From the NCBI GenBank assembly GCA_913057725.1, contig CAJXOS010000011.1, forward strand, positions 1 to 64,000: a stretch of 64,000 nucleotides of DNA, written 5' to 3'. This document shows, piece after piece, positions 18,500-27,450 of the stretch; position 1 is the first letter of the stretch, and each line of letters starts with the position of its first letter. Under the pieces are notes generated by a model that was given only the letters and a program-made list of their open reading frames with translations, had not been told where the DNA came from and ran no database searches. This stretch comes from an uncultured Lewinella sp. Its GTDB lineage: Bacteria > Bacteroidota > Bacteroidia > Chitinophagales > Saprospiraceae. Position numbers and translations under genes: made by a program.

Positions 18500-19272
18500 G
18501 AAGTTTAGCGACATTACTCCTATTGGTTTCATTTCTTGGTCTTACTGCTCAGAGTGCAGAAGATCTAGCCCGTGACGCTGCTAAGCAGCAAGATGCCAAG
18601 CGTTATGAGCAAGCAATTGCCAGCTATGAAAGCCTAATCACACAGGGTTACTCTTCTTCTGACTTGCATTATAACCTAGGACTAGCCTACTATCAAAACA
18701 CCGATCTGGGCCACGCAATCCTCCATCTGGAGAAAGCCTATAAGCTCGCACCTTATGATAAGCAGGTCGAAAAAAACCTGGAGTTGATTCGCAATGAACA
18801 AGTGGACGGCTTACTACCACTGCCTACCTTTTTCCTCTACGAATGGTGGCACAAAATTGCTGCCCGCCTTCAACCTGATATTTGGGCAGTATTAGCCATT
18901 GTATTAGCTATTCTAGGTGCAGTAGGTTTTATATTCTGGTTCCGTTTTCGAAAAAGCACTCAGCCACCAACATGGTATCCAAAGTGGCATCGCCGTTTCC
19001 TGCTTGGTAGTCCTGTTGTCTTACTTTTAGCCCTCCTCTTTGTTCTATTTGCTAACAGTAGAAACCAGGCTTTGGCAAACTTCGATAAAGCTGTCCTGCT
19101 AGCTCCTGAAGTTGCCCTTTATGCTGCACCAAATCAGGAATCAACCGTTGATCTCACCTTGCACGAAGGTTTGCGAGTGAGGATACTCGACAATTATGAG
19201 GGCTGGCGAAAAATCGAGTTAGTAGACGGCCGTAGCGGGTGGGTGCAAAAGGACACTTTAGAAGCCATCTAA
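18496..19272 (+). CDS. BatE-like TPR and SH3 domain membrane protein
   Basis: 258 residues: signal peptide or first helix (about 1-19), TPR repeats at about 25-95 (AIASYESLITQGYSSSDLHY, AILHLEKAYKLAPYD), two transmembrane helices (about 128-152 and 168-190), and a C-terminal bacterial SH3 domain (LRVRILDNYEGWRKIELVDG, GWVQKDTLEAI). This order matches BatE of the Bacteroidota aerotolerance (Bat) gene sets, although no BatA-D genes are present here, so the name is only a family comparison. It overlaps the GH3 gene by 4 bp (ATGA). The role is likely scaffolding at the inner membrane facing the periplasm; inference. Confidence 0.75.
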   Translation: MRSLATLLLLVSFLGLTAQSAEDLARDAAKQQDAKRYEQAIASYESLITQGYSSSDLHYNLGLAYYQNTDLGHAILHLEKAYKLAPYDKQVEKNLELIRNEQVDGLLPLPTFFLYEWWHKIAARLQPDIWAVLAIVLAILGAVGFIFWFRFRKSTQPPTWYPKWHRRFLLGSPVVLLLALLFVLFANSRNQALANFDKAVLLAPEVALYAAPNQESTVDLTLHEGLRVRILDNYEGWRKIELVDGRSGWVQKDTLEAI

Positions 19273-19300
19273 TACTAATACCGCAAGCCATCTAAACCCT

Positions 19301-19666
19301 ATGGAAGACAAAATCACCCAATTCTATCTTGACCGTGAAGAACCCTTGCGTAGTGCTCTACTAGGCCTACGTGATATCATTATGGATCTTGATCCGACTA
19401 TACAAACAGCCTGGAAATACGGTAGCCCCTTTTTCATGTACGAGGGAAAGAACCTATGTTACCTTTGGATAGATAAACACACCCACCACCCCTATATAGG
19501 TCTCATTGATGGCGGCCTAATTGAACATCCGCTTTTAGAACGGGGTGATCGAAAGCGAATGAAAATTCTACCCATAAATCCTGAAAAAGACTTCCCAATA
19601 GAAGCCATCCAGGAGATCTTTGCTGAAGCGATGATATTATGCGCCGAGCGTGCAAAACGACGGTAG
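19301..19666 (+). CDS. DUF1801-family small protein
   Basis: 121 residues resembling the DUF1801 (YdhG-like) family of small cytoplasmic proteins with unknown role. The family pattern is visible as an N-terminal helix (PLRSALLGLRDIIMDLDP), then TAWKYGSPFFMYEGKNLCYL with its central aromatic strand, and a C-terminal helix (IQEIFAEAMILCAERAKRR). There is no signal or membrane segment. The gene starts 28 bp after the BatE-like gene on the same strand and could be the last member of that unit. It ends convergently with the third secreted paralogue, with only the short palindrome ACTCAGTGAGT (19672-19682) between them. Confidence 0.75.
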   Translation: MEDKITQFYLDREEPLRSALLGLRDIIMDLDPTIQTAWKYGSPFFMYEGKNLCYLWIDKHTHHPYIGLIDGGLIEHPLLERGDRKRMKILPINPEKDFPIEAIQEIFAEAMILCAERAKRR

Positions 19667-19711
19667 AATTACACTCAGTGAGTATAACCCAGGTTTGTAC
19701 AGTATACTATT

Positions 19712-21406
19712 CTAATGAGCTATTCTTGTTGCCAAGCGAAATGAAGAAGGCTCCAACTTCGTGTACACAGAGTAGCGAAGGTTAAAGGATTCAAAGAGGA
19801 CTTCTTGCCCTTCTCGAATAAGTGGCTTAGGAATTGTCTCAAAATCCTTTATTCCGGACGTCAAAATTTCCCACTCTACAAACCCACCCTGGTGATCCCA
19901 TTTTCCAAACTCAAACATCTCTCCAAACTCATGGGCCCCATCTAAGTTCTTGATTTCTTTGCGCGACCGCGTAGTCATGTAATAAGCATATACATAATCT
20001 GCATCATGCCAAATCATTGACCGCCCTGCTTTCCAGCCCCCCGTATGGTAGAGCTTATTGAAATAATTGACGTTCATTAATCTATCATCACGATCAATGG
20101 TCACAAAAAACAAAGCCCCAACATCGTGGATCAAAGAAGTACCAGAAGAAACGCTGTAGGAACCGCCAGCAGATGAAACAGTACGATAGTTTCTCTGAGT
20201 GCTGGCGTTATCAAATTCGAATACTAGGCTAACTGTTTCATCTGCACCTTGCGCTCTAGATTTTAGTTGGAGTCCTGTACTATAGAAGGGAATGTCAGCG
20301 ATCCTCTCTCCTCTGATGACTTGCACCATACCATCCATTTTGGACTTATGCATTAAAACCTCACTGTTCTCAAATCCATTTGGAAGTGTACTTTCAGTAG
20401 TTTTCACAATACTACCACCTTCCCCCCTCACTACAAACAAGCCACTCATATTGCCCTTGGTTGTACCATCCGTATAGAAACCAAATATGGCAAAGCGACC
20501 GCTAGCTCCATCAAGCTCCAACTTATAATTAGTAGCTTGGTGCCCATCAGCTAGTCCCAACGGAAGAACAGTATATCCCTGCTCCGAGATAGTTCCAAAA
20601 TACAGGTAATAGCTAGGTCCTTTTTTCCCGGCAAGCGCCTCATTTCTTTCGAGAAACTTCATCGCCTTGATTCCTCTGAAGTAGATTTCCCCGGTCGAAG
20701 ACAAGGCAAGACTGGATATTTTATACTCTGGCGAGGTAGGTATAGTCCATTCTCGAATGATTTCAAAATTGGCATCAAACAATGCGAAATAGCGCCCCTC
20801 AATCTCCTGATTGACTTTGTTACTATACCCGATTGGTGCTAATCCATTTGAGTACAAATGATACGATAAATCGTCAGATGAAATAAAGTAATCATGACAT
20901 GTACTACGCCTAAATATATGTGTCTCGGAGAGCGGATAAGCATTCTTAAAAATACCGATAACTCTTAAATAATCATGCGATAACAAAAGGCTGGGCTCTG
21001 CAAATGCATCTTCACTTAAGGTCGCGGTATACACCTCCAGACGACTGTTATCTCGATCCGCCCACTTGAATGTCCCAATGAGGCCAGTACGCGTCTCGAT
21101 CAACCGATCAAAAGATAAGGTCTTCTCATTGACAACAAACGAGACATTTATTGAAAAGAGATGTTCCTTAGACCAATCATAAACTTCTAGCGTCGGCTGG
21201 TCATCACTACCACCACGATAATATAATCTATCCTCAAACTTCCCCAAATACAGATGATGCCCACCCTTATCATATGGGATTGTTGAGATACTTTCCGTCC
21301 AATTCCAATCATCAACAGCCCATTGCTGCCCCTCGGCTGTCGTCAATAAACCACCAAATAATAACATAGCGCAGCATAAGACATGCTTTGTACAGAGAGA
21401 AGTCAT
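19712..21406 (-). CDS. Secreted protein of unknown function, paralogue 3 of 3
   Basis: 564 residues with a signal peptide (about 26 residues, ending AEGQ). It shares the layout of the two genes at 3.3-6.5 kb: TLEVYDWSKEHLF near the N-terminus (compare SFDWNHNLL), a FDANFEIIREW strand, FAIFGFYTDGTTKGNMSGLF in the centre (compare AGMYTDT...NLQGVF), then a strand with ALFFVTIDRDDRL. It lacks the clean DDKTR.ER block and the EETYSTS block of the other two, so it is the most divergent member. It has no sorting domain. Function is unknown. It is separated from the pair by about 13 kb and lies on the other strand. Confidence 0.8.
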   Translation of the reverse strand: MTSLCTKHVLCCAMLLFGGLLTTAEGQQWAVDDWNWTESISTIPYDKGGHHLYLGKFEDRLYYRGGSDDQPTLEVYDWSKEHLFSINVSFVVNEKTLSFDRLIETRTGLIGTFKWADRDNSRLEVYTATLSEDAFAEPSLLLSHDYLRVIGIFKNAYPLSETHIFRRSTCHDYFISSDDLSYHLYSNGLAPIGYSNKVNQEIEGRYFALFDANFEIIREWTIPTSPEYKISSLALSSTGEIYFRGIKAMKFLERNEALAGKKGPSYYLYFGTISEQGYTVLPLGLADGHQATNYKLELDGASGRFAIFGFYTDGTTKGNMSGLFVVRGEGGSIVKTTESTLPNGFENSEVLMHKSKMDGMVQVIRGERIADIPFYSTGLQLKSRAQGADETVSLVFEFDNASTQRNYRTVSSAGGSYSVSSGTSLIHDVGALFFVTIDRDDRLMNVNYFNKLYHTGGWKAGRSMIWHDADYVYAYYMTTRSRKEIKNLDGAHEFGEMFEFGKWDHQGGFVEWEILTSGIKDFETIPKPLIREGQEVLFESFNLRYSVYTKLEPSSFRLATRIAH

Positions 21407-21642
21407 TTTTCGTTTCGGATTTCAAAAGTGAAAGAGTCTACCAATAAAGCTAGTAAAATCAAATCAAAGTACTCAATAGACTTTTTGCCCCTTGTTTCGC
21501 AGTACACCTTCCTGGATAAATCTATTTAGTGGAAAGTTAGGTAAAAGATAGTCCAGCATATAAAGTTGGAATCAACGTGCAATACTATTGTACCTATGCT
21601 TAACTTAGGCATCTCTCCAGCCTACGTTAAGACAAGCAGTAA

Positions 21643-23214
21643 ATGGATAAGAACACAACTCCTCCTGTACGTAAAGACCTTGAAGCATTTCAGCAGCGCA
21701 AAGCATTCTTGCAAGATGAGAATCGACCAGAAGCCATAGCTAAACGGCACGCCAAAGGCTATCGTTCAGCACGTGAAAACATTACGGACCTCTGTGATGA
21801 AAACAGTTTTCTGGAGACCGGCTCCTTAATTGTGGCTGGACAGCGAGGCCGAAAGACCAAAGAGGAATTGTATCAACAAACACCAGCGGATGGCTTGATT
21901 ACTGGTACTGGTTCTATCAACGGACACCTATTCGATGAAGAAGCCAGCAAATGCTTTGTTCTTAGCTATGATTATACTGTACTAGCTGGAACACAAGGTG
22001 GTTTTAATCATAAGAAAACAGATCGAGTGCTCCACCAAGCAGGGCAGGCGCAAAAGCCGGTGGTTTTCTTCGTCGAAGGTGGCGGTGGTCGACCCGGGGA
22101 TGTGGACTTCATACCAATCACAGTGGGGGGACTAGATCTCAACACCTGGGTACTTTATTCAAAGCTAAGTGGAAAAGTAGCGCGCGTTGCTATTGTCAAT
22201 GGCTATTGCTTTGCGGGGAACGCTGCCATCGCAGGTTGTGCCGATGTTATTATTGCTACTAAAACGACTTCTCTCGGAATGGGAGGTCCTGCTATGATTG
22301 CCGGTGGAGGCCTCGGTAATTTTCATCCCAAAGAGATTGGTCCTGCTGATATTCAAGCCAAGAATGGCGTCATTGACATTCTTGTCGAAGATGAAGCTGA
22401 GGCCGTCCAAGTAGCCCAAAAGTACCTTTCCTATTTTCAAGGAAAAGTAGATAAATGGCAAGCGCTAGATCAAACTACCTTACGAGAGCTAGTGCCGGAA
22501 AACCGCAAATTCGCTTACAGCATCCATAAGATCATTGATCAACTTTGCGATGAAGATAGTGTACTCGAGCTACGAGAACACTTCGCTAGAAATATGGTCA
22601 CCGCTCTGGTTCGGATAGCCGGACGCCCCATGGGATTGATAGCCAACAGTACACGCCACTTGGGAGGAGCCATTGACAGTGATGCTGCAGATAAAGCCAG
22701 CCGCTTCATGCAATTGTGTGATGCCTTTGGCCTGCCAATCCTATCGCTATGTGACGCACCAGGTTTCATGGTCGGCCCTGATCATGAAAAACTAGGCTTA
22801 GTGCGGCACTCCTCACGGATGTTTTTGACCGCAGCCAACATCCAAGTACCACTGCTTACTGTAGTACTCCGTAAAGCCTATGGCTTAGGAGCAATGGCCA
22901 TGGCAGGGGGGAGTTTTCATCAGTCTTTCCTGAGCATCGCCTGGCCTACCGCTGAGTTTGGAGCGATGGGGTTAGAAGGCGCGGTTCAGTTAGGTTACAG
23001 GAAAGAACTGGAAGCTGCAGCTACGGAAGCGGAACGGGCTGCCTTGTACGAGAAGCTCGTCAAAGCTGCCTACCAAAAAGGAAAAGCCATCACAGCGGCC
23101 GCCTCACTTGAGTTTGATGAAGTAATTGATCCAAAAGATACTCGTTTGTGGATTCAGCGCACCCTGGAAACAGTGCCATCTGTAGCCAGCGGTCGATACA
23201 TTGACGCGTGGTAA
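21643..23214 (+). CDS. Acyl-CoA carboxylase carboxyltransferase (beta) subunit
   Basis: 523 residues with the two crotonase-fold halves of a biotin-dependent acyl-CoA carboxylase carboxyltransferase (propionyl/methylcrotonyl-CoA type), which moves CO2 from carboxybiotin to acyl-CoA. Seen are the N-half glycine loops (EGGGGRPGD, about 147; GGPAMIAGGGLG, about 216) and the C-half ones (LRKAYGLGAMAMAGG, about 408; EFGAMGLEGAVQLGYRKEL). The length is normal. No biotin carboxylase or biotin carrier gene is adjacent, so the partner subunits must be elsewhere. The exact acyl-CoA cannot be read from sequence alone. The 236 bp upstream show no convincing promoter. Confidence 0.88.
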   Translation: MDKNTTPPVRKDLEAFQQRKAFLQDENRPEAIAKRHAKGYRSARENITDLCDENSFLETGSLIVAGQRGRKTKEELYQQTPADGLITGTGSINGHLFDEEASKCFVLSYDYTVLAGTQGGFNHKKTDRVLHQAGQAQKPVVFFVEGGGGRPGDVDFIPITVGGLDLNTWVLYSKLSGKVARVAIVNGYCFAGNAAIAGCADVIIATKTTSLGMGGPAMIAGGGLGNFHPKEIGPADIQAKNGVIDILVEDEAEAVQVAQKYLSYFQGKVDKWQALDQTTLRELVPENRKFAYSIHKIIDQLCDEDSVLELREHFARNMVTALVRIAGRPMGLIANSTRHLGGAIDSDAADKASRFMQLCDAFGLPILSLCDAPGFMVGPDHEKLGLVRHSSRMFLTAANIQVPLLTVVLRKAYGLGAMAMAGGSFHQSFLSIAWPTAEFGAMGLEGAVQLGYRKELEAAATEAERAALYEKLVKAAYQKGKAITAAASLEFDEVIDPKDTRLWIQRTLETVPSVASGRYIDAW

Positions 23215-23396
23215 AGTAGTTTTCTTATCTTTAAAGCGTTTCCATTCTAATTTCTTGTAAACTTTCGCCGTTTCCCTTTTTGTGAAAGGCCGCTATGCGT
23301 GTAGCATCTCATCGCTGCGGATTCGTATAGCGTAGTTGCAAGTCTCAAATCCGAATTTATTTACCTGAATAATCCATATTCACAAAACCATCAATT

Positions 23397-23777
23397 ATGG
23401 CTACTTCATGGTTTCCAGCCACATTTTGCCCACGGGACGCGACTTGTTCCTTGGATGATGGCCTTAGCCCATCAAATGGACCCAAAATTCAGTCTCTGAG
23501 TTTCACTAATCCGCCATCTCAGCCATATCCGGCGGAGATTCGGCAGTTTCCTACACCACAAAGCTTCGATGCTGCCAATACCCGAGCAGAAGACTGGATG
23601 AAGTGCGAAGGGCAATTATTATCGATTGCACAGTTTTCGACCATATTCTCCCTTATCGGCACGATGTATGGCGGAGATGGAAGAACCACCTTTGGCGTTC
23701 CTAATTTGCGGAACGAAGATCCGAATGACTACTATATGTGTATCAACGGACATGTATCTGAAATTCTAAGGCCGTAG
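23397..23777 (+). CDS. Small tail-collar (microcystin-dependent-protein-like) domain protein
   Basis: 126 residues carrying a Tail_Collar-type motif at about 73-108: DWMKCEGQLLSIAQFSTIFS, then IGTMYGGDGRTTFGVPNLR. This fold occurs in phage short tail fibres and in free-standing bacterial proteins (MdpB-like) of contractile or cell-surface structures. After the motif the sequence ends quickly in YYMCINGHVSEILRP, resembling the usual C-terminal CIAL.G strand but without the glycine-rich insert. There is no signal peptide and no other phage gene nearby, so it is not evidence for a prophage. The leader has a two-level hairpin (CGCTAT...ATAGCG enclosing GTAGC/GCTGC, about 23291-23335). Confidence 0.7.
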   Translation: MATSWFPATFCPRDATCSLDDGLSPSNGPKIQSLSFTNPPSQPYPAEIRQFPTPQSFDAANTRAEDWMKCEGQLLSIAQFSTIFSLIGTMYGGDGRTTFGVPNLRNEDPNDYYMCINGHVSEILRP

Positions 23778-23805
23778 GACCTACACCCAGCATCATAAAA
23801 ACAAC

Positions 23806-23837
23806 AAAGCCCGGCCTTCGAAAGAAGGTCGGGCTTT
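23806..23837. terminator. Bidirectional terminator between the collar gene and nqrF
   Basis: A 14-bp GC-rich stem (AAAGCCCGGCCTTC at 23806-23819, complement with one wobble at 23824-23837) has a GAAA loop and A/T flanks, and lies between convergent genes. Confidence 0.85.
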
Positions 23838-23860
23838 ACTTATGTTGTCAACTTAAGGGC

Positions 23861-25165
23861 TTAGCCACCGAAGTCGTCAAATGCAATGTTCTCTTCTGGT
23901 ACACCAAGCTCATCTAGTGCCTTGATTACAGAAGCATTCATCAATGGAGGTCCACAGAAGTAGTACTCGATTTCTTCTGGCTCTGGGTGGTTGTTCAGGT
24001 ATTGCTCCATCACAACAGGCATGATGTAACCTTTGAAACCATCACCTTCAGCTTCCATGCTCTCCTTCACTTGCCAGTTGTCTTCTGGTAGTGGGTTATC
24101 CAATGCTACGTAGAAACGGAAGTTCGGGAATTCCTTCTCGATTTCGCGGAACTGCTCGATGTAGAACAACTCACGACGCGTACGACCACCGTACCAGAAA
24201 GACACCTTACGGTCAGTTGTCTTCAAGGTGTGGAACAAGTGGAAAAGGTGTGAACGAAGTGGAGCCATACCTGCACCACCACCGATGTATACCATTTCCT
24301 TCTTCGTAGGCTTGATGAAGAATTCACCGTAAGGACCAGAGATCGTTACCTTATCACCAGGCTTCTGATCGAATACGTAGGAAGAACACACACCTGGGTT
24401 AACATTCATCCAACCATTCGCAGCACGATCCCATGGTGGAGTCGCAATACGGATGTTCAACATGATGATGTCTCCCTCTGCAGGGTGGTTAGCCATAGAG
24501 TAAGCACGGAACTGCTCTTCGTCGTTGACCATCTTAAGGTCCCACAACTGGAACTTGTCCCACTCACTTTGGAACTTATTAGGATCATCGCCGTGGTGCT
24601 CAGGGTGAGCACTGATGTCGATGTTCTTGTAGTCAACGGTTACTACCGGTACGTCAATCTGGATATAACCACCAGACTGGAAGTCCATAGCCTCCCCTTC
24701 TGGCAAGCGCACTACAAACTCCTTAATGAAAGAAGCCACGTTGTAATTAGATACAACGGTACACTCGAATTTCTTAATACCGAAGATTTCTTCCGGAATA
24801 CGAACGTGCATATCCTGGCGAACCTTCACCTGACAAGCCAAGCGCTTGTTTTCAGCAGCTTCCTTACGCGTAAGGTGGTTCATCTCCGTAGGTAGTACAT
24901 CGCCACCACCAGAGTCTACATGACACTCACACATCGCACAGGTACCACCGCCACCACAAGCAGAAGGCAGAAATACATTTTGGTTAGACAAGGCGCCCAG
25001 AAGAGTATCTCCTGGCTGTACCATCATCGGGTTGTCCTCATCACCATTAATCACAATTTTCACCTCACCCTGGGGTACCAGACGCTTACGCGCGGCAATC
25101 AGCATGAAGGATAACAGCAAAATCACTGCTGTAAAGAGAATAACTGCTGAAATTATCGTTCCCAT
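23861..25165 (-). CDS. nqrF: Na+-translocating NADH:quinone reductase subunit F
   Basis: 434 residues, the NADH-oxidising electron-entry subunit of Na+-NQR. It has an N-terminal membrane helix (about 4-24), a plant-type 2Fe-2S domain with Cys70, Cys76, Cys79 and Cys111 ([10 protein letters not shown]...LAC), an FAD-binding domain with RAYSMA (about 228), and an NADH-binding domain with [12 protein letters not shown] (about 297) and FCGPPLMN near the end. Slightly longer than the roughly 407 residues usual in Proteobacteria, the extra being a charged insert around residues 185-205 ([13 protein letters not shown]). It is the last gene of a complete six-gene operon and is followed by a strong terminator. 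No apbE gene (FMN transferase for NqrB/C) follows. Confidence 0.97.
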   Translation of the reverse strand: MGTIISAVILFTAVILLLSFMLIAARKRLVPQGEVKIVINGDEDNPMMVQPGDTLLGALSNQNVFLPSACGGGGTCAMCECHVDSGGGDVLPTEMNHLTRKEAAENKRLACQVKVRQDMHVRIPEEIFGIKKFECTVVSNYNVASFIKEFVVRLPEGEAMDFQSGGYIQIDVPVVTVDYKNIDISAHPEHHGDDPNKFQSEWDKFQLWDLKMVNDEEQFRAYSMANHPAEGDIIMLNIRIATPPWDRAANGWMNVNPGVCSSYVFDQKPGDKVTISGPYGEFFIKPTKKEMVYIGGGAGMAPLRSHLFHLFHTLKTTDRKVSFWYGGRTRRELFYIEQFREIEKEFPNFRFYVALDNPLPEDNWQVKESMEAEGDGFKGYIMPVVMEQYLNNHPEPEEIEYYFCGPPLMNASVIKALDELGVPEENIAFDDFGG

Positions 25166-25202
25166 TGATATTAGATATTATCGATCACCAAAAAATCGGA
25201 TA

Positions 25203-25817
25203 CTAATTAGCGCCGCCAAACACCGCCGGATCAATACCCATTAGACTCATGAAGGCAATCCCCATAAGTCCAGTCAAAATAAATGCCATACCCAAGCCAC
25301 GAAGAGCTGGAGGCACCTCTGAGTAACGAATCTTCTCACGGATAGCTGCAATAGCAATAATTGCCAAGAACCAACCGAAACCACCGCCTAATCCGAAAGC
25401 CACTGACTCAGACAAGTTATATTCACGAGAAACCATGAACAATGATCCACCGAGGATCGCACAGTTTACCGTAATCAGCGGCAGGAAGATACCCAGTGCC
25501 GCATAAAGTGCTGGTGAAAACTTCTCTACTACCATCTCTACCAACTGTACCATAGAGGCAATTACCGCGATAAAGAGGATGAAACGCAAGAAGGTCAGAT
25601 CCTGACCGAACAAGCCGTTCTCGCTTAGCAGGTACTCGTTAATAACCCAGTTGATAGGCATAGTAACTCCGAGTACAAAGATCACCGCCAGTCCCAGACC
25701 GAAAGCAGTCTGCACTGACTTGGATACGGCCAGGTAAGAGCACATACCCAAGAAGTAGGCCAATACCATGTTTTCAATAAAGGCCGACTTGATGAAAATA
25801 TTCATAAATTCTCCCAT
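25203..25817 (-). CDS. nqrE: Na+-translocating NADH:quinone reductase subunit E
   Basis: 204 residues with six predicted transmembrane helices, matching NqrE of the inner-membrane Na+-NQR complex. The N-terminal NIFIKSAFIENMVLAYFLGMC stretch includes the conserved cysteine in the first half (GMCSYLAVSK) and the second conserved region TVNCAILGGSLF contains the second cysteine; in the family these two cysteines, together with two in NqrD, hold an intramembrane 2Fe-2S cluster. Length matches the family. It is in order behind nqrD (53 bp) and before nqrF (37 bp). Confidence 0.96.
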   Translation of the reverse strand: MGEFMNIFIKSAFIENMVLAYFLGMCSYLAVSKSVQTAFGLGLAVIFVLGVTMPINWVINEYLLSENGLFGQDLTFLRFILFIAVIASMVQLVEMVVEKFSPALYAALGIFLPLITVNCAILGGSLFMVSREYNLSESVAFGLGGGFGWFLAIIAIAAIREKIRYSEVPPALRGLGMAFILTGLMGIAFMSLMGIDPAVFGGAN

Positions 25818-25870
25818 GAGAATATAGTTTTTCTTGTTTGCAAGTTTAACAGGACATCAAAGCCATTTCA

Positions 25871-26581
25871 CTACGAAATGTCTACCAGCTTAGTGTTGTA
25901 GCTACGCTGGATCCAAATCATCACACCGATGATGAACATCGCAGCAGCAGGTAGTACCATTAAGTTGTTGTTGGCATACCATCCAAACCAAGTGCTTTGG
26001 GTTGTATTGATCATGTACTCAGAAGTAGCACCGATCAACTTCATTTCGATTGGGCTACCAGCAAAGAGGCTACCCTTACCGAACAGCTCACGTACGAAAC
26101 CAACGGCAATCAAGATTACACCGTAACCTACGCCGTTACCCAAACCATCAAGGAATGAACGCCAAGGCTTATTAGCCATAGCGAACGCTTCCAAACGTCC
26201 CATTACGATACAGTTGGTGATGATCAGACCGATATAAACAGACAATTGCTTATAGACCGGATAGTTCAGGTACTTCAGGGTCAGTTCCACCACCGTTACC
26301 AGCGAGGCGATAATGACCAGCTGAACAATCATACGTACCGACTTGGGAATGTAGTTCCGCAGCAGTGAGGTGAACAAGCTAGAAAAGCCACAAACAAAAA
26401 CTACAGCGATAGACATTACCACAGATGGATAAACCAATGAGGTAACCGCCAATGCTGAACAGATACCGAGTACCTGTACGGTAATCGGGTTATTATCATT
26501 TAATGGATCAGAAAGGAGCTTTCTTTCTTCTTTGCCGAATAAAGGCTCTTTTACTTCTTCCACTGTCTTAACCTCAGCCAT
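25871..26581 (-). CDS. nqrD: Na+-translocating NADH:quinone reductase subunit D
   Basis: 236 residues, six transmembrane helices, homologous in build to NqrE. The VQVLGICSALAVT and TNCIVMGRLEAFAMANKP motifs contain the two conserved cysteines that help bind the intramembrane Fe-S cluster with NqrE. The N-terminal about 25 residues (KTVEEVKEPLFGKEERK) are a charged cytoplasmic extension not present in the shortest homologues. GVGYGVILIAVGFVRELFGKG is the usual late motif. It lies 36 bp behind nqrC in the operon. Confidence 0.96.
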   Translation of the reverse strand: MAEVKTVEEVKEPLFGKEERKLLSDPLNDNNPITVQVLGICSALAVTSLVYPSVVMSIAVVFVCGFSSLFTSLLRNYIPKSVRMIVQLVIIASLVTVVELTLKYLNYPVYKQLSVYIGLIITNCIVMGRLEAFAMANKPWRSFLDGLGNGVGYGVILIAVGFVRELFGKGSLFAGSPIEMKLIGATSEYMINTTQSTWFGWYANNNLMVLPAAAMFIIGVMIWIQRSYNTKLVDIS

Positions 26582-26617
26582 TGTATTGCTTTTTGGTTGA
26601 ATTGTTAGAATTCTTGT

Positions 26618-27373
26618 TTACTCTTGGAGCATTGACTCCATGTTCTCACCCTTGATGGTCTCCAGGTAAGGCAGGTATAGTGCAATACCTTCGCGTAGCA
26701 TCTTGTCTACACCATCAGCCGTAACTGTTGCACCAGAGATACCGTCTACTTCGTAAACAGGATCTTGAGCACCACCTTTACGAACCTTCACAGAAACGAA
26801 TTCACCCTCACGGAAGATTTCCTTTCCTTGGAAGTTGTTAGAGAAGGTTGGGTTATCCTTGATTTCAGCTCCCAGACCTGGTGTTTCACCTTTGTGGTCG
26901 AAAGAAGCACCAGCGATAGTGTTGATATCACTCTTCAAAGCAATGTTACCCCAGATTTCGTCCCATAGTCCGTTTCCACGTACCGCTAGGATAAAGAAGG
27001 TATTGCCTTCGTACTCATACTTGAAAAGAGGCAGGGTGCGCTCTTCTACTGGCTTCTTCTTTTCCTTAGCCATGTCGATGTCCTCTGCCATGACATTGTC
27101 CACCTCCTGGCCACTGGTATTAAGCGAAATCTGCTCTACCTTGCTCTCAAAGATTTCAAGAACCTGCTCGTCTGTTAGGTCATCTGCCTTAACACCTTCG
27201 CCCATTCCGAGATAATCGTTAACAGCGGCTAGAACTGCACGCTTGTTAAAGATATCTTCGTTCTGCTCGGCCTGCGCCTTAGTGGCTTGGCGGATACCCG
27301 TCAGCATCAAGGCTACAATCACCGTCATGGAAACGACGAAGAGCAGTACGTAATTCGTGCTATTTCTATCCAT
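26618..27373 (-). CDS. nqrC: Na+-translocating NADH:quinone reductase subunit C
   Basis: 251 residues with one N-terminal membrane helix (about 8-26) and a periplasmic FMN-binding domain. The covalent flavin site is visible as DGISGAT at residues 210-216, so FMN would be attached to Thr216 by the flavin transferase ApbE. The region around 95-112 (EDIDMAKEKKKPVEERT) is charged and looks like an insert relative to short homologues. It follows nqrB after 77 bp that contain an intercistronic hairpin. Confidence 0.96.
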   Translation of the reverse strand: MDRNSTNYVLLFVVSMTVIVALMLTGIRQATKAQAEQNEDIFNKRAVLAAVNDYLGMGEGVKADDLTDEQVLEIFESKVEQISLNTSGQEVDNVMAEDIDMAKEKKKPVEERTLPLFKYEYEGNTFFILAVRGNGLWDEIWGNIALKSDINTIAGASFDHKGETPGLGAEIKDNPTFSNNFQGKEIFREGEFVSVKVRKGGAQDPVYEVDGISGATVTADGVDKMLREGIALYLPYLETIKGENMESMLQE

Positions 27374-27408
27374 GATTACTCTTTAATATTGTTGTTACTA
27401 TAACAATT

Positions 27409-27438
27409 CACCAACCCTCCGAGATCGTCGGGTTGGTG
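27409..27438 (-). other. Intercistronic hairpin between nqrB and nqrC
   Basis: A perfect 9-bp stem (CACCAACCC at 27409-27417 with GGGTTGGTG at 27430-27438) in the 77-bp gap, just past the nqrB stop. It could set mRNA stability or relative expression of the two parts of the operon. Confidence 0.6.
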
Positions 27439-27450
27439 TCATTCTTTTTC

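Noticed and set aside
23397-23777. Prophage remnant suggested by the tail-collar domain
   Set aside because: No integrase, capsid, terminase or other tail genes are near, and flanks are metabolic genes.
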